Made by a program: the position numbers and the translations under genes. Source: Oncomelania hupensis (taxonomy: Eukaryota; Mollusca; Gastropoda; Littorinimorpha; Pomatiopsidae). Taken from it: a stretch of 64,000 nucleotides of DNA. Within the stretch, counting starts at the first letter, position 1; each line of letters opens with the position of its first letter. The stretch lies in assembly GCA_036898135.1 (NCBI GenBank), contig CM072525.1, positions 25,299,059-25,363,058 of the forward strand, written 5' to 3'. The notes beneath the pieces are model-generated. The model worked only from the letters and a program-made list of their open reading frames with translations. It was not told where the DNA came from and made no database searches. Shown piece by piece: positions 34,486 through 46,343 of the stretch.

Positions 34486-35010
34486 AGCATTCCAGGCCGT
34501 CAACCTGGCAATTTCGAACCACTGCCTGCAATGTCATCGCTTAACAGTCAATTGCTTCGACGTCCATTTCAAATTGAACCACATCCCTCCTCCATCAATT
34601 TTTATTTCCGTCTTCTTCAATGAGTACTTGTGCGTGGGCGTGTGTGTGTATTACCCGATTTTAATTTTCACCATATATATGTGAGAATGGCTTTGTCGAC
34701 AAATTTTAATGAATGATTGTCTATTTATTGCTCGATTTTATGCCAATATAATAATGTATTTTAATAATTCATTTCAATTCACTGTTTTGCGATTTTTAAC
34801 AAATTTTGAATTTTGTATGTAAGTAAATGGAAACTGCACACTATTCTCCTTGTGAGTATTTATGAGACAAGGGTTATGTATCCTGTATTCTTTTCCTTCT
34901 TCCTATTCTTACCGTTGTTTTAGTTTTGTTTGTTTGTTTGTTTGTTTTTTAATGTGAGTGGCCTACTTACACACTTGAAAATCTAATTTTTAAAAAATTG
35001 CTTCTTTCCA
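34486..35010. other. Unassigned AT-rich intronic sequence
   Basis: No exon or element recognised. Confidence 0.5.
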
Positions 35011-35460
35011 ATCCTAAATCCTATCCTATCCTCTCCCGTTACTCGGAGGTCGTAGGGGCACCACAGATGATCGTTTAACCAGCATACTCCATCTTTCTCT
35101 GTCCTCAGTAACCCTGATGGTTTCGCTCAGTGTCAAACCAGTCCATTCTTGAATGTTGTCCTCCCACCTCTTTTTCGGTCTCCCTCTTCTTCTACCTCCT
35201 TGCACTGTGCCTTGCAGGGTGGTCTTTGCAAGACCTGATGATCTGGTGACGTGGCCATACCATCGGAGTTTCCGTTTCTTCACCACTGTGAGCAGGTCAT
35301 CGTGTTGTCCAATGGCTTGTGTGATGGTCTGTCGGTCTTCGTCATTGGTGATGTGCTGGGTATAGGAAATGCCCAGAAGTCTTCTGTAGCACCTCATCTC
35401 CATGCTTTATATTCTTTGTTGGAGATCTGCTGTGAGCGTCCATGTTTCCCAAGCATATAG
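35011..35460 (-). mobile_element. Endonuclease-RT LINE copy E, 3' portion
   Basis: Starts at the (TATCC)n tail and covers the basic C-terminal tail region (RRRGRPKKRW) up to 'aagcatatag'. The same copy resumes exactly at 39054 after a 3.6-kb insertion; together the two parts are about 3.33 kb, close to full length. Confidence 0.85.
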
Positions 35461-36524
35461 TGTAACGAGAGCTCCGTTTCCACTGCTTTTCAGATTTTGC
35501 TTGTTTAGTCAGTAGTAAAATTTAGAAGGTTACTGGTAGTCTATAGCAGACGATTAAGGTATTACTGATGTGTACACACACTGCGAGCTTAACGCGAGCC
35601 GTGTAGTGACATCATCGCAGCCTACGAAGTTGTTTCAAATTTTACATCCGCTTAGATATTTCAGCCAACCAGAACACAGCTAAGGTTAGTTAGAACCAGT
35701 TCTGGCCGATTCAAACACCGAGAGAGAACGTCAGTCTAACCAGCAAACCAGCCCGATCGGGGCCCCACTCGGGCCGCATAGGGCCCCACTCGGGCCGCAT
35801 AGGGCATCCCGACTTTTGTCGGGTTTTAGTAGGGACCCACATAGCCCTACAAAAACCCGATGCGTAGCGGAGTCGAGAAATGTGGATGCGTAACGATTCT
35901 CCCTCCCGTGTGCCGCCCGATTCTGCCCCACCACAAAGCCACGCTGCGCACCCGTTAACACAGGCCTACTCTCGCTTCTAATTGGCTAAACTGTCTGGAA
36001 TGTTTCGTCTGCTTCACATTGTTGTGGCGTACGTATGTGAAAAATATTTATACAAAATCAATTCAGCAAGATAGCATTATTTAATTGTGCTTATAATTCT
36101 TAATTTTTATCATACAATATGTAAAATATTGTTAAAGTGTTTCTTTTAACTATTGTATTTATTTATACATTATAAACATTATAAGCCAAGGGTAAATTTC
36201 CGTGCCCATTACTGCTGGTCTTTTCCGGTTGTACTTAGGCGCCAATTTTCTACAGTTTTCTTCTACAGTTGGTTTAAACATAATTTTATTATTCACGAAA
36301 CAAGTAAACAAAGCATGGAGAACATAAAGGGCACACAAAAGCAAAGCTTAAATAAGTGCTACCCTTTGACAATTGACAACAATGACATGTTTGGCGAACA
36401 TGAACAAATACAAAGCAATTAAAAAAAAAAAAAATAAAGAAGCACAGTTGCATGTGCTCGGATATTGTGTTTGCCTGCGAAAACCTATCCCGCTGTGGTT
36501 GTTTTTGGGGGGCTTTGCCTTTCG

Positions 36525-36610
36525 TTTAAGTATTTAAACACATTTCGATAGCGACGAAGATCAAGTTAATATAGGCTATATCGTTATCGAAATGGTGTGT
36601 AAATACTTAA
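36525..36610. repeat. Imperfect inverted repeat
   Basis: Arms 36525-36553 and 36582-36610 (ttaagtattta, then catttcgata, then gcg in reverse) with about a 28-base loop. Confidence 0.7.
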
Positions 36611-36769
36611 GTGGGGACACACCAAGGACTTCCGAAAACAAAAACGCCTGTGCCGACAGTCCCTATTAACACCAGACATCTCAATTCTTTCTTCATGCAA
36701 TCACATATCATAAACAATATGTGGGATATGATTTTAGGGTAAATCAGCATTGGCCAGGGATGGGGCATT

Positions 36770-37115
36770 ATCGGGGTTGTTTCTGGTTTAAGATGGGTTA
36801 CAATAGGGTTGGTGTTGGGTATCCTGACGTATGCCCGATCTTTGCCGGAATCGGGTTACCGTTCGGCAAAGGTTGGGTTACGGTCGGGTAAGTTTTGGGT
36901 ACCCCGACGATCGCCCAATCTTTATCGAAAGTCGGGCTACTGTTTGGCGAACGTGGGGTTAAGATCGAGTAAGTTTCGGGTAGCCCGACGATCGCCCGAT
37001 CTTTGCCCGAATCGGGCCCGAGTCGGCTCCAATTTCCATTTGCCCGATCGGGCCCCGATCGGTAGCTCGATCCGGGCCCCATCGGGCTGCCCGATGCGGG
37101 CCGCATCGGGCCCCA
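36770..37115. repeat. ATCGGG/CCCGAT-rich tandem repeat
   Basis: About three units of roughly 80 bp, each with 'gggttac', 'tcgggtaagttt', 'gggta.cccgacgatcgcccgatcttt', ending in many CCCGAT and ATCGGG hexamers. Similar blocks lie at 35745-35850. Confidence 0.7.
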
Positions 37116-37126
37116 AAATTGTGGTT

Positions 37127-37824
37127 GATTGATTGATTGTTGCTTTAGGTCCAGCGGACTCTTCCGAGCCAAATCAGGACCGGACAACCCCCGATCCGCA
37201 TAAAAGATCTGCTGAAACAACCCTAGTGGGAAAATTGAATGCCCCCCACCAGCCAGTCACTTTACAATAAAGACATCCCACGCAGGGGACGGCTGAGGCT
37301 TTACCCCAACTACTCGAACCCCTGGTTACAAAAACAAAATAGAATACAAACACCATTATAAATCATCAACAAAACACATACATATAAAATGCCTATATTG
37401 CTAAATAATAACATCATAGGAAGCCCTAGTGACCACCCGGCAGAAAGCGTCCAACACTCCCAAGCTGATCCAACAGACCTCATACACAAACAAGGAGTCT
37501 TGTCCAGAAAGAGTTTTCAAGAAAAAAGGTAGGTCATTGATCTAGCAAAGAAGAAGATAGTATAGCAGAGTGATAGGACAGAGCAGGAATGGGAAAGAGT
37601 AAATGAGGAAGACAGCGACAGTGGGAATTTAAAGCACTAAATTTCCAGAAAGTGGGGATACTATTTATACTGAAACCCCCGGCACTCCAACGGGGGTACT
37701 GTTGCCGCAGTGAATCTGTCATGCCTACAAAGTCAAGACAGGTTTTCAACTGGGGCTTTCACTTTTCCCTTTATAGGTTAGAACAATCTACAGTGGCAAG
37801 ATAGCTCATGACCCCAAGGGGTAA
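37127..37824 (-). mobile_element. Non-autonomous retroposon, long form (copy 4)
   Basis: 698 bp, (GATT)n tail on the left (reverse of CAAT), flanked by AAAATTGTGGTT at 37115-37126 and 37825-37836. It matches copy 1 over the full length, including the 5' part 'tcatgaccccaaggggt' that the short forms lack. Confidence 0.88.
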
Positions 37825-39053
37825 AAAATTGTGGTTAGCTGGGTAGTTTGAAACGCTGAGGAGTACACAGTGACTCTCTCCTGAGAAGATTAGACAGCAG
37901 TGCTTGTTGAATATTCGAATTCAATCAAGTAGCCACTGCCTGACATTGTCAAACAGGTAAATGAACATACTTCTGTTTCATCGTGATGTATTTATATTAT
38001 TGGTGAATTATGTTTGTGGAATTTGCTATGCATAGAATTGAATTGTTAGTCCGACTTTGCAATACCACGTGGAAGAATCCGACCACGAGGCAACCAAGAC
38101 CGGCCGACGCCATGTTGTATCCCTGACGGAACCACTGTTGTTTAACCTATATGTATGCTTGCAGACCAGTGGCTGTACCCGAGAATGTTTATAATATTAT
38201 TATTTCTTTATGTGTATAGTTAGCCACGATTTATATTTATATATGTATAGGAAATTAGAGTGGAGATTCCAGTGGACCACAGAATGTTCGTCGCTTATGT
38301 ATAGAGACGTGGAGCTATCACTGAGGGCTACTTTGGCTTTCAGTGAGACGCTCTGCACAGACCTATTATCCAGGGTTGTGCAGAATTTCGTCTCATATGT
38401 TACAGACGAGCAGGTGTTACATCTTGAGCCCAACTCACCAAACGACAACAACCACGTCGACGCCACAGTTGGCTGCCGAGGCATCTACAGCATTGAGCGC
38501 AGATAGCCCAACCGTCGAACCACACAGTCAAAGACTCAACGACAACACAGCGTGTCGTAGAAGCGACCTCAACTCAGCGCTTCAACCCCACAGTTAAGTG
38601 CAACAAGAAACCGTGCACCAAAAACTCTGTATAAACAGGACCACAGTAGTCCACTCTTCAAGATCTGACCATTAAAAAAGTATCAGTGCCCTATGATGAA
38701 AAAGTAGCTGCCTAGACTATCAGCGAGCGAACCATTCGCATTGACAATTGAAGTTTTAAGTTAGTTTCGTACTTCGAATATTGTGTATAAAGTAGGGGAA
38801 ATAAATGTGTGAATTTTACTGTTATCAAGTGGCTGGAATACATATGATTCATAGCCGTGTGAAATCTAGTGTGACAGTGATCTTTTACCATTTTTCTATC
38901 TATCTCTGTACCCCAGCCTAAAACAGAACGAGCTAAACAAATAAATGTATTAAGTTAATTCACAGGGTGATTCACTAGCGGTCCCCATAGAATAAGACGA
39001 GAGGGTTATAGCAGTCCATTGTGCAGAGCCCAGCAACAATAAAAAAAACGTCA

Positions 39054-41934
39054 CATATAGGAAGGTGGAGATGACAAGGGCGTGCAGCAACCTTACCTTG
39101 GAATGTAGACGGATGGTACTGTCTTTCCAAATGGGCTTCAACTTCGCCAGGGCAGCAGTTGTTTGTGCGATCCTGGAGAGGACTTCCTGTCTGGACCCAT
39201 TGTCTGATACAATGGCTCCTAAATATAAGAAGCTATGCACTGTGTTGAGGGTTTGGCCTTGGACTTTGATGTCCGTGTTGATGCCATTGGTGTTGTTGGT
39301 CATCATTTTGGTCTTCTCTGCACTTATTTCCATTACATAGGCTCTGGAGGTGGTGTCAAGCCTCTGTACCAGCTGTTCAAGTTCTTTTTCCTCTCCAAAA
39401 AATCCATCAATGATGTCATCCGCAAAACGAAGGTTGGAGTTTGCTCTTACCCCTATGCTGACTGTGCCTTTGTGATCTGCAAGGGCATCTGACATGATGC
39501 GCTCTAGGAAGATGTGTTGGAGAGAGTAGGCATCCCTGACGCACACCGATTGTTGTTCTGAACCAGTTTCCGATGGCGCTGTTATGGAGGACTGCACTGG
39601 TAACCTTGTCATACAGGCTTTTGATGACTTCAATAATTTTAGGGCTGATGTTGTACACTCTCATGGTTGCCACAGAGCTGCATGCCAGACTCGGTCAAAC
39701 GCCTTTTTAAAGTCTACAAACACGTGATATAGATGTTGTTAGTGCTGTAGGTATTTCTCGCAGATTATTCTGAGGTTGAAAATCTGTTCAGTGGTACTTC
39801 GCCTTGCCCTGAATCCTGCTTGCTCTTCAGCTATGATTTGTTCAGCTTGGGGTTTCAACCTGTTAAGTAATATTTTAGGAGGACCTTGCTGGGATGGCTG
39901 ATGAGGTTGATGGTGCGGTAATTTTCACATTCCTGAAGGTTACCTTTTTTGGGAAGAGTGGTGACAAGCGACAGTGTCCATGGTGTAGGCCAGATCTTGT
40001 TAAAGATAACGGTGAGTGCGTCAATTATCGCTTCTCCTCCTGCTTGAAGCAGTTCCGCGGGTATGTTGTCCACTCCCGCTGACTTCACTATTCTTCGGCG
40101 ATTGCACTGCTGCCTCAACTTCTTCTCGGAGAATTGGGAGGATTTCTTCTTCTTCTCTGTTCTTTGGACATGCTAGAACTGATGGTTCTCCGTTTGGTGT
40201 GTGGTTGTAACGGTCAGAGCAGTAGTGTACTCTGTCCATCTGTCCAAGACTTCTTGTTCTTCTGTAAGGCATAATTCTTTGGATCGTGGAGATCTTGGGC
40301 TGTTTAACACTTGTCAGCCGCTTCACAGTCTGGTAGGCCTTCTTGCTGTTATTCTTGTTCAGACTGTTCTCTATTTCCTGGCATTGATCTTCTATCCAGT
40401 TCTCCTTTGCTGTGCGCATGCCTTGTCTGATGTCATTGTTGATTTTTCGGTAGGCATCAGCTCCTTGTGAAGTTTTCTTTTTCTTTTTCATCTCTCTTCG
40501 TTTATCACACAGGTCCAAAAGTTCAGGTGTGATCCACAGCTTCTTCTTTGGCCGGTGCTTTCCAAGGATCTCCGTGGCGGCATCTGTCACAGCTAAGTTG
40601 AAGGTGGTGATCATGGTGTTGACATCTACTTCACCAGCTCCCAAAATGAGCAGTGGTGCAAATTTCCCTTCTGCAGTTGTGGCCTGAAATATTTCTCCCA
40701 CCTGCGGTTCTTGCAGTTTGTCCAGGTCGAACTTCAGTCTAGTGCACTTTGCTGTGTTAACTCTCTTCAAGTGAACCGGAAAGACATCATCACGAGATCG
40801 TGGTCACTTCCGATGTCTGCTCCTGGAAAAGTGCGTGTCCTGCCAATGTTGATGCTTGACCTGAAGCGTTTCTTGACCATGGTGTAGTCTATTTGGTTGT
40901 GATGCTCCCCACCGGGACTGTGCCATGTCCATCGTCTGGGGTTTTTGTGGAGACCAAGCGTATTTGCCAGTATCAGATTGTTGTATCTGGCAAATTCCAA
41001 GAGTCTCAGACCCCTGTCATTTGTCTCGTTGTTGCAGTGGGGTCTACATGTGTCTCCCCAGTTGTGGTGCGCATCTTGGCCAACCTTGGCATTTTAGTCG
41101 CCTTGCACTATGACTATGTCCTTCTTCGGCACGTGGTCAAGGACAGCCTGTAGATTTTCATAGAAATCCTCCACTTCGCTGTCCTCATAGTCTGGTGTTG
41201 GGGCATAGGCCTGGATGATGGTGATGTTGAAAGGGGCTGCTCTCAGACGGATGGTAATGAGTCTACTGGAGACTGGGCGGCAATCCATGACAGTGGCTAG
41301 AATGTTCTTGTGGACCAAGAATCCAACTCCGTGTTTGTGCCTGTCATCTCTACCTCTGAAATAAAGCTTGTGGCCTTTGTCGGTCTTTGTTTTACCTATG
41401 CCTTTCCAGCGCAGTTCGCTGATCCCTAAAACGTTCCATCGATAGTGGTCCATCTCGTGGGCCAGTTCTTCTAATTTTCCCTCCGCATTTAGGATCCTGA
41501 CATTCCAGGTTCCTATGATGATGTAATTTCTGGTGCGGATCTTGCTAAGTTGTCCATAAGTAGCACACTTATCCTCTCCGTTGTGGTGGCCAACGGAAGG
41601 CGCGGTCCTTGTTGACCCGGGCGACGACCGATCCGGTATGGAGTAAAGGGTTTTATTCATCATTCAGTGTGTCTTTGGCGAGAAAACCTGGCAGGGCCCA
41701 ATCCTCTCAAGGCTGTTGGCAACATCCGGTATCCACGAATACTATTTGGCTCGCCTTGGCCCAGAGCACGTGGTCGTTGAACCTGTAGTAACATGAGGTT
41801 CCTCCGTCCTCGCCGGTGACTTCTGTGTACAAGACTTTCGCCCAGTGATGCCGTGCTGACATCACCCCTGTTAGTCGCCTCTTACGACACATCGGGAAAC
41901 GTTGGGTCTACTCTAATCAGTGCCCGAAACCCAT
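39054..41934 (-). pseudogene. Endonuclease-RT LINE copy E, main portion
   Basis: Reverse-strand RT (FADDI near 39420, IGVRQGCLLSP near 39530) is followed by linker and endonuclease (HNQIDYTMVKKR near 40870, IVQGD at 41094, GTWNVRI near 41500). The 5' end is at 'cccgaaaccca' near 41933. Frames are broken at several points, so this copy is dead. Confidence 0.85.
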
Positions 41935-42094
41935 TTTAAGTATACTAATATTTGTTACTTTTGTTCCTCGTTCTTTGCTCTCGGATCTAATTTCCACTAT
42001 TTCTCTACTCTTCAAATCTCAGCCTCTCTAATCCAAGATACCCGAGAAAATTAATTATGATTTATGTACATACTTTTGACAAAACAAAACTGAC

Positions 42095-42251
42095 CTTTGA
42101 CCAAACAAGGAGCGGCATACGAAGTCCGAGTTGACGGATGTCCACAAAGACTGGCACACAGTAGTCCACACTCCGTTGTAGCGAACCTGTAAACGGCCTT
42201 CGTACGCACTTCTGCCGTTTACAAGTTTCATCTCAGTAGATGTCTGGGTAC
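42095..42251 (-). CDS. SRCR domain 4, first-half exon
   Basis: Acceptor GACTCAG (poor pyrimidine tract) and donor AAAGGTCAGT; phase 1 in, phase 2 out. Encodes MKLVNGRSAYEGRLQV, VWTTVCQSLW and FVCRSLFGQ with C2 and C3. Confidence 0.8.
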
Positions 42252-42987
42252 CTGAGTCATTACAGAACTTTAGATCAACCAGCGAAATTTGGTTCGTAGT
42301 GATCCCTTTCGTTTGCGGTTATGCAATCGTGAAATCCTTAAGAACTTTTCTTCGTGTCTGCGGTTTTGAAGCGCCAGCGCCTTTAGTTGCAGACGAAATT
42401 TTGTTCGTCATTATCCAGGGGAGGTAAATACCATCGTAACTTTCAAATTTGCGGAGGTCGTTTTCCTCGAAAACGCCGAGTCTTTAGATTTGGTTCATCA
42501 CGGGCTAAAACAGATACTTTTCCCAACGAAAGTTTAGCTGAATTTAGGACAGCGCATTGGTAGTTTTTTTCTTCTTTAAAAAAGCAAAACAAAACAAAAA
42601 CCACACAATTTAGAGAGCTTCTATAGCCCCAACAAACGTATACCTGAAGATTTTTAAAACGTTTTAACTTTCGAGGTGCCGCTGTATCAGTTTTATCCCA
42701 AAGAAGCAACATGAAAATACGGAACACTTAGTCATTAACTAAAAGTTATCTGTGAAAGAAATGTATTAAAAGCATCTCGTCACTGGTCTACAATCGCTGT
42801 CACTATAAAACAGCATTAGTGACCTATCTTACTTAAGTCCCCTATACGCTACTGTGTCCGGGGACGGTAATCTAACCACGCAACGCAACGTATCTTACTT
42901 AGGTTTCTCTGATCGTTGATGTTACCTTAATGATTTTCTTCGTAGAATGTGAAACACATTATCATGCAGTATAATAATTTATTTTAC
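42252..42987. other. Intron between SRCR domains 4 and 3, with hairpin tag
   Basis: Mostly unassigned. A hairpin tag lies at 42836-42890. Confidence 0.55.
42836..42890 (+). mobile_element. Hairpin-tag insertion with 11-bp target duplication
   Basis: 55 bp (GTCCCCTATACGCTACTGTG, then TCCGGGGACGG and a CAACG tail) between TATCTTACTTA at 42825-42835 and 42891-42901. Confidence 0.8.
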
Positions 42988-43151
42988 CTGGGGTACACAT
43001 AATAGCAGCGTTTTCACAACTGCTAGAGCCTTGGTAGATCCTGTTACAGCTCTGCAGCGACTTCTCGGACCCAGTACAGGAAAACTCGTAGCTGTACTTT
43101 GTCATGTTGTTTGGTCCATGTTGACTAGCATAGTAGGAAATGGCATTTTGT
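42988..43151 (-). CDS. SRCR domain 3, second-half exon
   Basis: Acceptor TTATTTCAG and donor CCAGGTAAAA; phase 2 in, phase 1 out. Encodes YEFSCTGSEKSLQSC, SSC and AAIMC (C5-C8). Confidence 0.85.
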
Positions 43152-43296
43152 CTGAAATAAAAATAAAATATAAAAAAACAAATCAGAAGGTGGTTAATTA
43201 ATATGCATGCTCCTTTGGGGGTATATTCTCAATATAAGCCTACTATAGGAAAATTAAAGTTCATAGCAATAACAAAATTGTATTTAAAACTAAAAA

Positions 43297-44134
43297 GGGC
43301 AAAAGCCCATAAGACTCACATGCTCCTTATTGAACTTGCAATATTTAACTTGAAAATGAGTGCCCAGAAAAAAAACCATGAAGTGGTGGCATTAAAATGC
43401 AAAGTAACACCGACTTTGATCTTTCTATGCTCTTGACCTTGAGATGGCCTTGGTCTCAGGATCCAAATACACTCATGTACTATCAAATAAACTACAGCAA
43501 AAGTTGTATTATGCCCAAAAAACAGTGACCTTGGAATGACCTTGACCTTTGGTGACTTAAGTTGACCTTGCGATGACCTTGACCTTCACGTGACCTCTCA
43601 TGCTCATGTTGTTGCATACTATGGGTTAAATATACAGGCATTCCACTGTATGACCTATTTGTAATGGTTTTGCAAGGCCTAAAATGACCTTGAGCTTCAG
43701 GATCAACGCAAAAACGGAACATATATGAACGATCAATCTTTCATCTCTAGTATTTACTAGTCCATGAGGTTGACCAAATGTGCATAGTATGTGTGACCGA
43801 CATTTGGCTCGTATTCACATGCCTTTTAACACTTGTGCACGATCAAATTAAATAAAACTAGAGGGGCAAAGCCCATATGACTCACATGTTCATTATGGAA
43901 CTTGCAATATTTATCACAAAAATGACTGTTCAGAAGAAAAACAAAACAAAAAGAAACAGTGGCATTAAAATGCAAATTAATACCGACTGATCTTTCTATG
44001 CCCTTGATCTCCGGCTCCAAATATATTCATGTACTATTAAATAAAAAAAAGGCTAGGGGATGACCTTGACCTTCACGTGACCTCTAATGCTCTTGTATGA
44101 TCAAACAACCCTATGTTGTTGTATACTATGGATT
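43297..44134 (+). repeat. GACCTT-rich dispersed repeats, copies 4 and 5 (left parts)
   Basis: Two successive starts: 'ggcaaaagcccataagactcac' at 43299 and 'ggcaaagcccatatgactcac' at 43864. The second is broken at about 44134 by a CR1/L2-like LINE and resumes at 46344. Confidence 0.8.
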
Positions 44135-46341
44135 AATAATAATAATAACGGACATTTTTATAGCGCTATTACTTGTCTTTTGTAGACAAGCGCATAGCGC
44201 TTTACATGAAAAGAAAGAAACAAACATGAAACAACTTACAATATTGCATTTGAAATTTTACAATCAGAAAAACCCACATGCAAAATCAGACAAAACATAA
44301 AGTTAACCTTCTGCAAACAAGTCATCACAATCACAACAAAATCCACAAGCATAGCCAAAAGCAGAACAAATATGTGTTGAGGCCAGGGTCTAATGAATGA
44401 AGGATTTAGTCAGGATAGTAGAGTTTGAAGAGGTGAGATTTTAGAGCTTGCTTGAATGAGGGTGTGGTCTGCTTGCCTCTGATGTTGGCTGGAAGAGGGT
44501 TCCATTGTCTGGGTACACAATAGGTGAATGCTCGTTCTCCGTACATTTTGGTGTTAGTTTTTTGCATGCAGAGTGTGCTATAGTCAGAAGAAGGGCGAAG
44601 AGTGCGAGAAGGGACATAGACAGACATCAGATCTGATAGATATGAAGGGCAGGTTCCAGAGGAGAAATTGTGGCACAGTACGGACAGTTTGTATTTAATG
44701 CGGGCCTCTATGGGTAGCCAATGAAGCTTACGGAGTAGTGGAGTGATGTGATCGCGCTTTTTGCCCTGAAGACTAGCCTAGCAGCACAATTCTGGACTTT
44801 TTGTAGCTTGTCTATGAGATGACTCGGGCAGGAAGCCAGTAGGGAATTTAAATAGCCTAGCCTAGACAAAACTAAAGCACAGACTAAGGTGATGGTTGCT
44901 TGAAGTGTCAAGTAGCAGCGAATGGAAATGATCTGACGCAAGGCAGCATACGCTGATTTACAAACTTGTGCAACATGGAAATAAAGTTCATGTCATTCGA
45001 CATAAAGAAGCCAAGATTTCTAGCCGACTGAGAGAAAGAAATTTCATGCTCTCCTACACTTACAGTGGTAGGCAAGGGGCAAGCTAAGGCAGTTTTGGTC
45101 TTTTTGAACAAGAGAGCCTCTGTTTTATCATCATTGAGCTTTAACTTGTTTTGTTTCATCCATGATCAGACGTCAGAAATGCAATTCTGGACATTGGCAT
45201 CGATTTGCACCGGAAGACTTGATTGTAAAATCTGAGTGTCGTCAGCAAAAGCTTCAACAGTCGCATTGTGTTTCTGAATCAGTTCGAACAAAGGCTTTGT
45301 GTACAACCAACACAAAGAGAATCGGTCCAAGAACCGACCCCTACGGTACACCAAAAGTAAAATTTTCCTTCTTTTAGAGCACCTCCGCAATGCTGACAGT
45401 TTGCGTACGACCTTGGAGGTATGACTTGAACCAGGCCAAGGCATTCCCTAAAACTCCAAACTGCGACTCGAGAGTTTCGAACAGGATATTGTGGTCTATA
45501 GTGTCGAACGCAGCCGATAGATCAAGAAGTGTTATAAGAGATAAGTTACCTTTGTCCAGAGCAATCAAAATGTCACCTGTGACTTTGAGTACTGCTGTCT
45601 CGGTGCTATGAGAGGTGCGATAGGCTGACTGATAGGGACTGAGAAGAGAGTTGCTTTGCAAGTATGAGAGTAACTGCTTCAGTACCAACTTTTCTGTAAA
45701 CATTGGACAAAAATGATAGGATACATACTGGTCTGTAATTTTTAGTTCTTTCTGATTTAGGCTGGGCTTTTGAGCAGTGGCTTGACAAATGCCGTCTTGA
45801 AAGGTGCAGGAACAGAAGCAGTGGACAGAGACGCATTGCCAATGTGTGTTATTGTTGAGAGAAGAGGGTCAATGCAGTCAAGGAGAAGAGGATAGGGAAT
45901 GGAATCAATTCAAGATTGGTTTAGATTTTTTGATGACCTCTTTGACTTCATTAACAGAAACTGGTTCAAAATGGTCAAACCGTACAGAATATAAAACAGT
46001 TGGCAATGCATCCACATTTGTCTGCACACCAGCATCGTGATGAAGTTCATAGCGTATATCAGCGACTTTCTTGGTGAAAAAGTGACAAAAACCATCTGGT
46101 AAATCACAAGGTGGGTGAGTGGTAGGTAGAGCGATACTTTTTTCCTTGCCTCTGGGGCGGTCACAGACCGAAAAGAGTTGCTTGCTAGTCTCACTGTTGG
46201 CCACTTGACCACTAAAGAAAGCAGACTTGGCCTTGTGGACAATTTGCATTACTCGTTACATGGCAGCAGTGTAAATTTGTTTGTCCACTGTGAGACCACT
46301 CTTCAACCATCTCCTCTCAGCCTGACGACGCTTCCTCTTGG
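44135..46341 (-). mobile_element. CR1/L2-like LINE without RNase H (decayed)
   Basis: The reverse strand, in several frames, encodes an RT: LLDLSAAFDTIDHNIL, GSVLGPILF, AFADDTQIL and DDKTEALLF, and a C-terminal segment YGERAFTYCVPRQWNPLP before the stop near 44406. The 3' end is 'taaagcgctatgcgcttgtc' and an ATT-type tail. It inserted into the GACCTT repeat. Frames are broken and the endonuclease is missing. Confidence 0.8.
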
Positions 46342-46343
46342 TT

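Larger units (their letters stand above)
35461..39053. mobile_element. 3.6-kb composite insertion splitting LINE copy E
   Basis: Flanked by CATATAG at 35454-35460 and 39054-39060. It begins TGTAACGAGAGC and ends AAACGTCA. Inside are CCCGAT/ATCGGG-rich blocks, an inverted repeat (36525-36610) and retroposon copy 4. No terminal repeats or transposase were identified, so its class is open; a 5-7 bp duplication with TG...CA ends would suit an LTR-type element, but no LTR pair is visible. Confidence 0.55.
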
